Virus record (IMG/VR): IMGVR_UViG_3300031688_000066
Location: 1-33,789 of that record
DNA from: a virus
DNA: 33,789 nt
Direction: 5' to 3' (one strand)
The notes under the pieces: model-generated
What the model saw: the letters and a program-made list of their open reading frames with translations, nothing else
Told to the model about the DNA's origin: nothing
Database searches by the model: none
Position numbers and translations under genes: made by a program
In this document: positions 1 through 5,980 of the stretch, in pieces
Layout: the number at the start of each line of letters is the position of its first letter
Numbering within the stretch: the stretch's first letter is position 1

Positions 1-302
1 CGCATGATTATTACACAATCTTTAGTTGATGGCGTTTGGGTTACTCAAGAGCCAACAGACGGACAAGCGTACAGAAAGTTATTAGATGGCTTTGCGTTTG
101 AAACAAGTACATATTTTAGCGTACCTGCCGAGGACGAAGCTCGTATGTGGCGCGACGATGAACTAGACGCTACAGACAAAGCCGCACAAACTCCTGACTG
201 GCCTAATCGCGACAAAATCCTAGCATACAGGATTGCATTGCGTGATTGGCCTAGCACTGAATCGTTCCCAGACACTCGCCCAGAATTAGGAGAATAAAAT
301 GG
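1..302 (+). repeat. Long direct repeat, copy 1
   Basis: Bases 1-302 match 32142-32443 with seven mismatches (97.7% identity), from CGC through the entire chaperone gene to the ATGG of the following gene. The mismatches lie in the second half (near 128, 174, 192, 216 and a cluster at 262-264). The repeat may extend left beyond the window. Confidence 0.95.
4..297 (+). CDS. Tail fibre assembly chaperone, copy 1 (Phage_tail_APC-like)
   Basis: A 97-residue soluble protein. Its C-terminal half (WRDDELDATD, then DWPNRDKILAYRIALRDWP, then FPDTRPEL) has the tryptophan/arginine pattern of the small phage tail assembly chaperone family (Phage_tail_APC, PF16778), usually encoded just after a tail fibre and thought to help fibres fold or attach. 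It is 97.7% identical at DNA level to the gene at 32145-32438; the proteins differ at three positions (A/V, K/N, S/D). The start codon follows CGC, exactly as in the other copy, where it overlaps the stop of a fibre gene, so a fibre or spike gene probably lies just left of the window. The family call is by pattern memory; the duplication is seen directly. Confidence 0.8.
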   Translation: MIITQSLVDGVWVTQEPTDGQAYRKLLDGFAFETSTYFSVPAEDEARMWRDDELDATDKAAQTPDWPNRDKILAYRIALRDWPSTESFPDTRPELGE

Positions 303-496
303 ATAAGCTCAAGCAGTTCTGGCGTAGTCGTAGTAACAGATGGCAAGTGTTTGGCATAACCTTAGCGGCTTTACAGGTGTACGTCTTACAGCTTAACCTA
401 TCTGCTGAGACTATTATGTTAGCCAGTGCACTATTTGGCATGGGTGGAATCTTTTTCCGCTACCAAACTACGCAGTCTATGGCCGAAAAGCTATGA
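299..496 (+). CDS. Small membrane protein, holin-like
   Basis: A 65-residue protein with a basic N-terminus (KQFWRSRSNRW) and two hydrophobic stretches, about residues 16-33 and 35-53, ending in a polar tail with YQTTQS. The start lies one base after the upstream stop. Size, two predicted membrane segments and position at the head of the lysis cassette fit a small class II holin or holin-like protein, but no holin family is definitely recognised. The next gene overlaps its end by four bases, so the two are probably translated together. Confidence 0.6.
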   Translation: MDKLKQFWRSRSNRWQVFGITLAALQVYVLQLNLSAETIMLASALFGMGGIFFRYQTTQSMAEKL

Positions 497-786
497 GTGA
501 ATTAAAGATACCGTCAACTTTATTACCACTAGGCGCGGCTATCGTAGCGATGGCTGTTGCTTGGGGAGTGCTTCAGGCTGAGACTTCCTTTGCATATGAA
601 GAACGTGAAAGAATTGACAAGATTGCAAGAGAGTCCTTAAAGAAAGCGCAAGAGAATGGACAAGCACAAGCGGTTACTGAAACCAAACTGTCGGCTATTG
701 TGGCTAGTCTAGAGCGATCTGAAAAAACTCAACAGCAAACAAACGAACAAATACAGGCTCTCGTTCAGGCGTTGTTAGCTAAATGA
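493..786 (+). CDS. N-anchored coiled-coil protein, possible i-spanin-like
   Basis: A 97-residue protein with one N-terminal transmembrane segment (about residues 9-28) followed by a charged, glutamine-rich region (about 32-95) with heptad character, probably a coiled coil. This topology, a membrane anchor with a helical rod outside, is what inner-membrane spanins look like, and the gene sits in the lysis cassette. No partner lipoprotein with a lipobox cysteine is seen nearby, so the spanin call is tentative. It overlaps both neighbours by four bases (ATGA junctions). It could equally be a holin accessory protein. Confidence 0.6.
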   Translation: MSELKIPSTLLPLGAAIVAMAVAWGVLQAETSFAYEERERIDKIARESLKKAQENGQAQAVTETKLSAIVASLERSEKTQQQTNEQIQALVQALLAK

Positions 787-977
787 TGAAGCTAGTAGTG
801 GCATTATTGTTTATTTTTGATGGTCAAATAGATCACGAAAAGACTATGTATTTTAAAAATTTAAACGCTTGTAGATACTACGCCCAAAATTACAACAGGG
901 AAAGAAGTTACTATGAGCCTACCAAATGCGTTTGTAAGTTAGCTTGGGTGGATGGAAAGACTAGAGTAATACGATGA
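783..977 (+). CDS. Small cysteine-containing protein, paralogue A
   Basis: A 64-residue protein with a short hydrophobic N-terminus (KLVVALLFIF) that could be a weak signal or anchor. Cysteines occur at NAC, KCVC and a conserved C-terminal WVD follows. It aligns by eye with the next gene: both have FK-x-(L/V), a central cysteine followed by Y and A, a proline then C, and WVD near the end. The two are therefore paired paralogues. Function unknown; secretion to the periplasm during lysis or superinfection exclusion are possible but not shown. The start overlaps the previous stop. Confidence 0.6.
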   Translation: MMKLVVALLFIFDGQIDHEKTMYFKNLNACRYYAQNYNRERSYYEPTKCVCKLAWVDGKTRVIR

Positions 978-1204
978 CACTTGCTTTTGTTTTGATGCTT
1001 GAGGCGTTAGTTAATCAGCAAGTAGAAAGCATTGAAGAGTTTGGAATTTTTAAAGATGTAGATCACTGCATTTATTTTGCTAACGTAATTACTCGACAAG
1101 GACTTTCAAGAAGCGCATCAAAGTTAGATTACACAGTTCCTTATAGAGCGTACTGCCTTCCTAAATGGGTAGACCCAGAGACTACTGAGATTTTTAAGAG
1201 GTAA
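974..1204 (+). CDS. Small cysteine-containing protein, paralogue B
   Basis: A 76-residue protein with hydrophobic N-terminus (LAFVLMLEALV). It shares with the preceding gene the pattern IFK, then C-x-Y-F-A, then P-Y-R-A-Y-C and KWVD. The start ATG overlaps the previous stop by four bases. Function is not recognised. The two adjacent diverged copies suggest an old tandem duplication kept for a purpose, such as a heteromeric or antagonistic pair. Confidence 0.6.
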   Translation: MTLAFVLMLEALVNQQVESIEEFGIFKDVDHCIYFANVITRQGLSRSASKLDYTVPYRAYCLPKWVDPETTEIFKR

Positions 1205-1206
1205 TT

Positions 1207-1308
1207 GTGGGCGAAGATTACAAAGACTCAAACGTTTTAGTTGGTCTTACATTAGCGGTTATCTGTTTAATAATAACGATAATCATAATCATATCAGAAA
1301 GATTTTAG
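1207..1308 (+). CDS. 33-aa single-TM miniprotein with GTG start
   Basis: Reads GTG GGC GAA GAT then a hydrophobic run (VLVGLTLAVICLIITIIIII) ending SERF and TAG. An AGAGG ribosome site lies five bases before the GTG, at 1197-1201, and the gene fills the space between its neighbours with the stop eight bases before the next ATG. The product would be a short acidic N-tail plus one membrane helix. Such tiny membrane proteins can be holins or antiholins, but the function here is unknown. Confidence rests on ribosome site, spacing and hydrophobic composition. Confidence 0.55.
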   Translation: MGEDYKDSNVLVGLTLAVICLIITIIIIISERF

Positions 1309-1316
1309 GAATTAAT

Positions 1317-1499
1317 ATGGCAACGGTAAAGGAAGCATTGCTAAAATTAGAAGCTCATGAGCGTGAATGTGCAGTAAGGATGCAAAACATTGATAAACGT
1401 TTAGAAGAAGGCTCAGTTAGATTTAAAAAGTCAGAAACAATGCTATGGGGAATGTATCCTCTTATTATTGGCCTGTTCTTGATTGAGCGTCTTGTGTAA
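1317..1499 (+). CDS. XhlA-like hemolysin/holin accessory protein
   Basis: A 60-residue protein: N-terminal amphipathic, charged helix with heptads (about residues 3-38) and a single C-terminal membrane segment (about 43-58) ending in a short basic tail. This is the layout of the XhlA family (PF10779), which in Bacillus PBSX works with a holin. Its stop TAA overlaps the ATG of the holin gene by one base (TAATG), supporting joint expression. Family assignment is from topology and size, not from a diagnostic motif. Confidence 0.6.
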   Translation: MATVKEALLKLEAHERECAVRMQNIDKRLEEGSVRFKKSETMLWGMYPLIIGLFLIERLV

Positions 1500-1873
1500 T
1501 GATAGAGTCTTTGATTGCGCCTGTTACTAACCTACTGGAGCGTTTCATACCTGATGCCGACACTAAACAAAAACTCGCGCATGAGATTGCAACGCTTTCA
1601 GACCGCCACGCGCAGGAACTCGCAGTCGCTCAGATTAAGCTCAACACCGCAGAAGCCAAAGGAAACTGGTTTCAAAGCTCTTGGCGACCTGCAACAGGAT
1701 GGGTCTGCGTTCTCGCCCTTGGTGTCAACTATTTAGTCTCCCCAATAGCCGCAGGTTTTGGCGTAGAGATACCGCAAGCAGACGGTGGTACATTAATGCC
1801 TATACTCATGGGACTCTTAGGTATTGGCGGCATGAGATCATTTGAGAAAACCAAACAAATAGAAGGTAAATAA
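1499..1873 (+). CDS. Holin of the three-TM GTA type
   Basis: A 124-residue protein. An N-terminal amphipathic region (residues 1-55) with charged helices leads into the signature FQSSWRPATGW at 58-68, then hydrophobic segments at about 67-88 and 97-112, and a short basic tail. The WRP-x-x-GW motif and overall layout match the Holin_3TM family (PF11351) first described in gene transfer agents. It would make the inner-membrane lesion that releases the endolysin encoded immediately downstream. It is translationally coupled to the XhlA-like gene. Confidence 0.85.
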   Translation: MIESLIAPVTNLLERFIPDADTKQKLAHEIATLSDRHAQELAVAQIKLNTAEAKGNWFQSSWRPATGWVCVLALGVNYLVSPIAAGFGVEIPQADGGTLMPILMGLLGIGGMRSFEKTKQIEGK

Positions 1874-1875
1874 TC

Positions 1876-2274
1876 ATGGCAAAGTCACCTAAAAAAGAAG
1901 AAGCACCAAAGAATTACTTTAAGCCTAAAGAATTACAGTGCAAATTTACAGGTGAAGAAGGCTTCGACCCTGACTTCTTAGTAAAGCTAAATGTTATCCG
2001 TGAAGAGTGTGGATTTTCGTTTCCCTTGTCTAGTGCTTACAGATCACCCCAACACCCCATAGAAGCGCGTAAAGAACGTCTAGGAGCGCATACCTACGGA
2101 AAGGCGGTAGATATATTGGCTAACGGAGAAAACGCCTTAGAAATCATTAGAGTGGCCTTAAAGCACGACATAAAAAGAATAGGCATACAGCAGAAAGGTG
2201 GTGGTCGGTTCATTCATTTAGATGATTGCACAGAAGAAGAGGGTTTCCCCTCCCCTGCTATCTGGTCATACTAG
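1876..2274 (+). CDS. Endolysin, M15 family peptidase
   Basis: A 132-residue protein without a signal peptide, so it probably needs the holin to reach the murein. Motifs: SSAYRS at 52-57, GAHTYGKAVDI at 70-80 carrying His72 and Asp79, and FIHLD at 112-116 carrying His114. These are the expected zinc ligands of the Peptidase_M15 (VanY/D-Ala-D-Ala carboxypeptidase-like) endolysins, and the length is normal for the single-domain phage form. It likely cleaves peptide cross-bridges of peptidoglycan. Its stop overlaps the stop of the convergent HTH gene by four bases. Confidence 0.9.
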   Translation: MAKSPKKEEAPKNYFKPKELQCKFTGEEGFDPDFLVKLNVIREECGFSFPLSSAYRSPQHPIEARKERLGAHTYGKAVDILANGENALEIIRVALKHDIKRIGIQQKGGGRFIHLDDCTEEEGFPSPAIWSY

Positions 2275-2468
2275 CTAATCAAATCTATTAGCGTAACACC
2301 TAGAACGCTTGCTAGTGCTTGCATGGTGTGCAGTTTCATATTCTGATTTCTGCGCCACCTAATTACTTGTTGTGGTGATGTTTCTGCTAGTCGGGCGAAT
2401 TCAGCATTAGACAAACCTTGCTCTTGTTGAGCGGCACGAATGCATTTTCCTGCGTCAATTAATTCCAT
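2271..2468 (-). CDS. Small Cro/CI-family HTH regulator
   Basis: A 65-residue protein that is essentially one helix-turn-helix domain: LSNAEFARLAETSPQQVIRW covers the HTH at about 19-38, followed by helices 45-63. This is the HTH_3/XRE fold, without oligomerisation or peptidase domain, so a Cro-like repressor is the simplest reading. An AGGA ribosome site is eight bases upstream. Its promoter overlaps an inverted repeat at 2498-2516, suggesting self-regulation. It is convergent with the endolysin gene and lies under plus-strand late transcription. It is the only Cro/CI-type regulator seen in the window. Confidence 0.8.
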   Translation of the reverse strand: MELIDAGKCIRAAQQEQGLSNAEFARLAETSPQQVIRWRRNQNMKLHTMQALASVLGVTLIDLIS

Positions 2469-2488
2469 CGTTTTAGTCCTTGTGATAT

Positions 2489-2518
2489 ATTATGTGGGTC
2501 AGTTTCCCCGACTGACAA
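2489..2518 (-). promoter_or_regulatory. Putative promoter of the HTH gene with overlapping operator
   Basis: On the minus strand, TTGTCA (2518-2513) and CATAAT (2494-2489) are separated by 18 bp, about 20 bp before the ATG at 2468. A perfect 6-bp inverted repeat, GTCAGT / ACTGAC with a 7-base spacer (2498-2516), covers part of the -35 and the spacer. That placement is typical of a repressor site; the nearest candidate protein is the HTH regulator itself. Seen by eye, not scored. Confidence 0.5.
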
Positions 2519-2531
2519 ATCCTATGGTTTT

Positions 2532-2556
2532 CCCCCCTCGAAAGGGGGGGGTTTTT
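2532..2556 (+). terminator. Rho-independent terminator (plus strand)
   Basis: A 7-bp GC stem (C6T / AG6, at 2532-2538 and 2543-2549) with CGAA loop is followed by GG and five T residues at 2552-2556. The U tract is only on the plus strand, so it probably ends lysis-operon transcripts after they have run antisense through the HTH gene. The stop of the SSB-like gene (2555-2557) lies inside the T tract; on the minus strand the hairpin lacks a U run. Confidence 0.7.
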
Positions 2557-2857
2557 AGAACGGTATATCATCGTCCAGATCGCCTATACTCATATCAGCA
2601 ACAGCAGGTTTTTCAATTCCTGTTTGACTACCATCTGTATAAAACACTTTTACATTACCCAGAATTGGCGTCTGCACTTTTGCTTCTCGCTCTTCTTTAG
2701 TTAGCGATTGATTGATACGGCCATTATTGTCATATTCATCTGTAACCATAGTGTCAACAAAGGTAGTCAAGTCTAAATAAGTCCCCTTTGCGCCTTTGTA
2801 TAATCGTGATTTGTCGATCTTGGTTACATCAATTCTTAAAGATATTCCTACTTTCAT
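2555..2857 (-). CDS. Single-stranded DNA-binding-like protein
   Basis: A 100-residue protein beginning MKVGISLRIDVTKIDKSRLY, a pattern seen in small phage proteins annotated near recombination genes. The last residues, DLDDDIPF, are an acidic tail ending in D-I-P-F exactly as in bacterial SSB, where it docks repair partners. The middle (KGAKGTYLDLTTFV, then PILGNVKVFY) could be OB-fold strands. It is the last gene of the minus operon, overlapping the exonuclease stop by four bases. Role inferred: coat ssDNA during Erf/YqaJ recombination and replication. The SSB call depends mainly on tail and context. Confidence 0.7.
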   Translation of the reverse strand: MKVGISLRIDVTKIDKSRLYKGAKGTYLDLTTFVDTMVTDEYDNNGRINQSLTKEEREAKVQTPILGNVKVFYTDGSQTGIEKPAVADMSIGDLDDDIPF

Positions 2858-3453
2858 GTTAATTTCTCCATTTGGTTTTTTATTTCAATGACAGCGGCTT
2901 CTACTTCAACCGCCAGTTTGTTTATAAACTCTTCATTACGTTCTACCCTCACAAGTACATGGGGCATTTCAGGGTGATAGGCGAACGCATCCCACCACTG
3001 GCTATCGGTAATCCAAAGGCAACCTTGTATCTGTTGGTAATAAGCCTTAACCAACGCTTGAGGGTCGCGTAAATACTTAACCATCGTTGTTGCGGCAGGA
3101 CATTTAATCTCTAGCCCACCATCCGTCTCTACGAGGCCATCGGGTGAACAGCCAAACTCTTTACTGTCATCCAGAATAAATCCATATTCTGTAACAGGCT
3201 TACCAGTAATAAACTCGTATGCTTCCCGCGCTTCAGGCTCTAGCTCAGTACCTCTTGCCATGTGGTCGTTGACATAAAACGGCTCAGATTTCCCTGTTAG
3301 ACGTTCCGCTATTAATTGATTGATATACCCATCGGCAGAGCTAGACGGCTTGCCAGTAGCAGTAATCAGCTTTCCAAAGTTACTTGCAGAAGGCTTGCCC
3401 AATCGTGCGGCAAACCATTCCTCAGTGCCTTGTTCGTGATTTAGGATAATCAT
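2854..3453 (-). CDS. YqaJ-family viral recombinase exonuclease
   Basis: A 199-residue nuclease. Motifs: WFAARLGKPSAS at 13-24, RGTELEPEAREAYE at 67-80, GCSPDGL at 101-107 with Asp105, and GLEIKCP at 113-119 with Glu115 and Lys117. Together these make the PD-(D/E)XK active site of the YqaJ/lambda-exonuclease family (PF09588). The enzyme would resect one strand of double-stranded ends so that the Erf protein of the same operon can anneal the exposed strand. It is coupled to the small basic protein upstream by TAATG and to the SSB-like gene by ATGA. Length is normal. Confidence 0.92.
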   Translation of the reverse strand: MIILNHEQGTEEWFAARLGKPSASNFGKLITATGKPSSSADGYINQLIAERLTGKSEPFYVNDHMARGTELEPEAREAYEFITGKPVTEYGFILDDSKEFGCSPDGLVETDGGLEIKCPAATTMVKYLRDPQALVKAYYQQIQGCLWITDSQWWDAFAYHPEMPHVLVRVERNEEFINKLAVEVEAAVIEIKNQMEKLT

Positions 3454-3602
3454 TATTCTTCCATCTCTTTTCTTTTGGCTAATTTGATTGCAGAATAAGG
3501 ATTGCGAGATTGTTTATAATCATCTCGTGAAGCCCTATAACTTAATAACTTTTTACTTTTTTTGCTCTTATTTTTATTGCCTTTTCCTTTGCTATTTTGC
3601 AT
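3453..3602 (-). CDS. 49-aa lysine-rich protein between Erf and YqaJ
   Basis: Reading the minus strand from ATG at 3602 gives 49 codons and TAA, starting MQNSKGKGNKNKSKKSKK and ending IKLAKRKEMEE. It is strongly basic in its first 18 residues and fills the whole gap between erf and yqaJ. The start lies four bases after the erf stop; the TAA shares its last A with the yqaJ ATG. A GGGGAAA run upstream could serve as ribosome site. Function unknown; its position and charge suggest a nucleic-acid-binding accessory of the recombination pair. Confidence 0.6.
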   Translation of the reverse strand: MQNSKGKGNKNKSKKSKKLLSYRASRDDYKQSRNPYSAIKLAKRKEMEE

Positions 3603-3605
3603 TAA

Positions 3606-4223
3606 TTATTTCCCCGCTATTTTTTTGCCTACAGCGGCAAGTTGATCGTCAGTCATAGGCTTTTTCTTAGCCTCCAAAGCGGCAACAACTTTATCGTATT
3701 TGCTTGCTAGTATTTCGCTAAGTGATTTAACCTTTACCCATTCTAAGAACGCAGTTTGATCTACCTTAGTTTCATCAAGTAATTTCTTGATGGAGATTAC
3801 CTGATCTTCATTAACTTTCTTCTTATCGTCCCCGCGCAACATTGCCGACTCAGCATCATCATCCGCTGTTGGTATTCCCGCGATTGATTGCAAAGCGTAC
3901 CGTCTTGCGTACGTTATTGCAGAGCCAGATGCTTGCGGGTCTTTCTTAACCGTTGGTAAGGTGTATTCCATCTCTAGCCACTGACCAGAAACGTGCATCA
4001 ACCTAGTAGATACCCCAACCCCATGTTCGTTGCTAACTGGGAACTGGGTGTAGCTTAATCCGTTATCAGCAAACGGCTGTTTAATCGCCTTAATAACAGA
4101 CGTAAGATCAGCATAGCTTGATTTAAAGAAAGGGTTAGATGAATCCTTAACAGCACCCCCCATTTGGCCTTGTGCATTACATAGCGCATTAGCCAATTCA
4201 TTTATTAACTCACTTGATTTCAT
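3606..4223 (-). CDS. erf: Erf-family single-strand annealing recombinase
   Basis: A 205-residue protein with the ERF family (PF04404) signatures: NPFFKSSYADL at 30-40, PFADNGLSYTQ at 50-60, the core DPQASGSAITYARRYAL at 95-111 and the acidic ADDDAE at 120-125. A lysine-rich C-terminal part follows. Erf of phage P22 forms rings on ssDNA and promotes annealing, circularising the genome. It pairs here with the YqaJ exonuclease and an SSB-like protein. Its start overlaps the upstream stop (ATGA). Confidence 0.93.
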   Translation of the reverse strand: MKSSELINELANALCNAQGQMGGAVKDSSNPFFKSSYADLTSVIKAIKQPFADNGLSYTQFPVSNEHGVGVSTRLMHVSGQWLEMEYTLPTVKKDPQASGSAITYARRYALQSIAGIPTADDDAESAMLRGDDKKKVNEDQVISIKKLLDETKVDQTAFLEWVKVKSLSEILASKYDKVVAALEAKKKPMTDDQLAAVGKKIAGK

Positions 4224-4615
4224 TGCTCTTTACTCCCTTGGTTTTGTTCTTTTGCATACTGCTCGTTATAACCGTTATCATAATCAACAGACTGACCCAC
4301 TAATGCGGGATAGCCTGTTACACAGTCACGCTCTCCGCGCTCTTTATCGCTTAGTTCAAAATCATTGATGTGTTGATACCATTGTTTAGCGTCTTTTTTG
4401 GCAATAGATATGCAACCTTCAACTAAATAGCATTCTTTAGCCTCCGCTCCGTCAACATCAATTATTAAGTCGTTCCCTATTCTAAATCCTAAACCGTCAA
4501 AATCCCCAAAAATTAAATGTTTACCTGTTCCGCATTCAACAGAAACATCTAACTCTTTTCCTGCTTGCAAACCAAATAACAAAATCTCGAGTTTTTCTAA
4601 TGTATCAATTCTCAT
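4220..4615 (-). CDS. Unknown protein, first gene of the recombination operon
   Basis: A 131-residue, acidic soluble protein; no family recognised. The first 75 residues look like alternating beta strands (KHLIFGDFDGLGFRIGNDLI, then IDVDGAEAKECYLV), and the C-terminal 30 residues are polar and probably flexible. It is the leader gene of the minus operon, directly behind a strong phage promoter at 4647-4675 with leader and AAAGG ribosome site. Being made first and in an operon with erf suggests an early DNA-metabolism or host-takeover role, but nothing in the sequence fixes this. Confidence 0.75.
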   Translation of the reverse strand: MRIDTLEKLEILLFGLQAGKELDVSVECGTGKHLIFGDFDGLGFRIGNDLIIDVDGAEAKECYLVEGCISIAKKDAKQWYQHINDFELSDKERGERDCVTGYPALVGQSVDYDNGYNEQYAKEQNQGSKEQ

Positions 4616-4646
4616 GTTATTGCCTTTTTTTATTGAGTAAGGTTAC

Positions 4647-4675
4647 ATTTTAGTTTATTTAAATAGTAATGTAAA
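4647..4675 (-). promoter_or_regulatory. Phage promoter, member 1 of a conserved family
   Basis: Minus strand TTTACA (4675-4670), 17 bp, TAAAAT (4652-4647). The flanks form an imperfect dyad: GGTTTACATT at the -35 side and AATGTAACC just after the -10. The transcribed leader continues GTAACCTTACTCAAT, then an A-rich stretch with AAAGG before the ATG at 4615. Closely matches the promoters at 5534, 9180 and 16170. Confidence 0.8.
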
Positions 4676-4928
4676 CCTTTCCGTAAATAAATAAATAATA
4701 GTTTTACTTTTTGGTTAAAATAATATTTAATGATAAAAGTATTCGGGCTAGAGCAGTTGTGAATTGACACAACCCTTAACAGGTGGCGAAATCCTTAAAT
4801 AATGCCATAGTCGCGGTTGACCCTCCGCACATAGCCTCACAGTTAAATCGGTTTTTATCTGTGAATAGTTTGGAAATACGATACGAATACTTATTAACCG
4901 CGGAGCTGTTTATCCCTTCGATCTTAAA

Positions 4929-4957
4929 TTTACTATCCGTAGTAAAAGGGTTATAAC
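4929..4957 (+). promoter_or_regulatory. Putative early promoter for the nuclease gene at 5063
   Basis: TTTACT at 4929-4934, 17 bp spacer, TATAAC at 4952-4957. The -35 is the left arm of a perfect dyad, TTTACT-atccgt-AGTAAA (4929-4946), and the promoter at 9180 has the same dyad arms with a 4-base spacer. The gene start is about 105 bases downstream. It lacks the AATCAA leader element of the main family. Confidence 0.5.
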
Positions 4958-5062
4958 ATCTATTAAAAAGTTTCATTAAGTAAACAAAGAAAATAATAAG
5001 AAACATAATAAATAACCATTCAATAAAACAGGCGAGGTTTACCGAGCCATAGGAGCAACAAA

Positions 5063-5524
5063 ATGATTGCAATGAGAGAAACATCTAGTGATCGCTCACA
5101 TGAACAAAGACTTTTGGTAGCAATGGCTAGACGATTAAAGTGTCAATATAAACAATCACCTAACTTAAAAAAGTATAGGCTAGACGGTTGGTTTCATGAC
5201 GGTAAGGAACCCGACAGTCGCGGTAACATGATTGGTTGGGCTGAATGCAAATGGTATGGGGACGGTAAAAAAGCATTTTGTGCATTAAATGTTCCTAAAT
5301 ATATGGAAATGGTTCATTTGAGTCAAACCACAATGCTACCTTCTTATTTTATATTTAGAGAAGAAAAACGGGTTGGTTATATTGTTGTCCATGACGGCAT
5401 AATGCATAGGGCAAAGTTTAAAGTAGTGCAAACAGGTGGGACGGCTAAAGGGAGAACCCCAAACCCAGACGACATTGAACCTTTAATTATGTTTGAAAAA
5501 CAAGAAATTCAATGGGCTATATAA
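5063..5524 (+). CDS. PD-(D/E)XK-like nuclease
   Basis: A 153-residue protein with an AGGAG ribosome site seven bases before ATG. Candidate active-site residues are Glu14 in SHEQRL, Asp41 in RLDGW and Glu61-x-Lys63 in GWAECKWY, followed by strands; this spacing is what small PD-(D/E)XK nucleases and resolvases show. The end (IMFEKQEIQWAI) gives no further clue. It is the first plus-strand early gene, followed by its own 66-base gap with a promoter. A role in host DNA degradation, restriction-like attack or branch resolution is possible; only the nuclease-like motif is supported. Confidence 0.6.
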   Translation: MIAMRETSSDRSHEQRLLVAMARRLKCQYKQSPNLKKYRLDGWFHDGKEPDSRGNMIGWAECKWYGDGKKAFCALNVPKYMEMVHLSQTTMLPSYFIFREEKRVGYIVVHDGIMHRAKFKVVQTGGTAKGRTPNPDDIEPLIMFEKQEIQWAI

Positions 5525-5533
5525 ACGCAAAGG

Positions 5534-5562
5534 TTTACAGTCAATATTATATAAACTAGAAT
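5534..5562 (+). promoter_or_regulatory. Phage promoter, member 2 of the conserved family
   Basis: TTTACA (5534-5539), 17 bp, TAGAAT (5557-5562). Upstream AAAGG and downstream GTAACCTTAATCAA match the promoter at 4647 nearly base for base; AGGTTTACA and TGTAACCTT form the flanking dyad. The leader ends AAAAAAGGGTATTAAA before the ATG at 5591, so the AAAGGG ribosome site is part of the repeated unit. Confidence 0.85.
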
Positions 5563-5590
5563 GTAACCTTAATCAAAAAAGGGTATTAAA

Positions 5591-5980
5591 ATGCAATTAG
5601 TAACTGGCGACACATATCAAACCGTAGAAAGCGATGTTATAGCATGGCAACGCGCCTACCCCGCAGTTAATGTCCACCAAGAATTAGCCGCAATGGAATC
5701 TTGGCTTGACGCTAATCCATCTAGACGCAAAACCAAGGGCGGCATTAAACGCTTTATTAACTCTTGGTTATCACGCGCACAGAATCAAGGTGGCTCACCA
5801 ATGGCTAAGAGCTACAAAAAACCCGATAGCTTGCGTTCTAAGACGATAGAGATGCAGATGGGTGATGTTAGTTGGTTGCAGGGTGAAGAGCTTGAAATGA
5901 TGAAGAGCTATTATCTAATAAATCTTGGCTACTATTATGACGGTCAATTAAAAAACGCGCAGGGGGTGATTAATGGATAA
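5591..5980 (+). CDS. Orphan replication-protein C-terminal-type domain
   Basis: A 129-residue protein. The segment WQRAYPAVNVHQELAAMESW (about 19-38), followed by LDANPSRRKTKGGIKRFINS and WLSRAQ, is the element usually found at the C-terminus of phage O-like or primosomal replication proteins, where it is thought to contact the helicase-loading machinery. Here it is almost alone: there is no N-terminal DNA-binding winged helix. It follows a strong promoter. It may recruit host replicative helicase or primase; the window shows no helicase, primase or polymerase of its own. Domain memory is good, function is inferred. Confidence 0.65.
   Translation: MQLVTGDTYQTVESDVIAWQRAYPAVNVHQELAAMESWLDANPSRRKTKGGIKRFINSWLSRAQNQGGSPMAKSYKKPDSLRSKTIEMQMGDVSWLQGEELEMMKSYYLINLGYYYDGQLKNAQGVING

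Larger units (their letters stand above)
4616..5062. other. Divergent AT-rich control region, possible origin
   Basis: This gap of about 450 bases separates the minus recombination operon from the plus early operon. It holds the minus promoter at 4647-4675, a very AT-rich stretch at about 4683-4740, a perfect inverted repeat GTTGTG/CACAAC with 6-base spacer at 4756-4773, and a plus-strand promoter candidate at 4929-4957. The AT-rich stretch next to a dyad and beside early replication genes could be an origin, which is inference. A 102-codon minus reading frame crosses it (4776-5084); it has no good ribosome site and contains the plus promoter, so I do not call it a gene, though a short membrane protein beginning MFLIIFFVYL cannot be excluded. 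Confidence 0.5.

Noticed and set aside
4776-5084. 102-codon minus-strand open frame with a hydrophobic N-terminal third
   Set aside because: No good ribosome site at any of its early ATG codons, overlap with the start of the nuclease gene, and a plausible plus-strand promoter with dyad inside it. Kept only as a remark under the control region.
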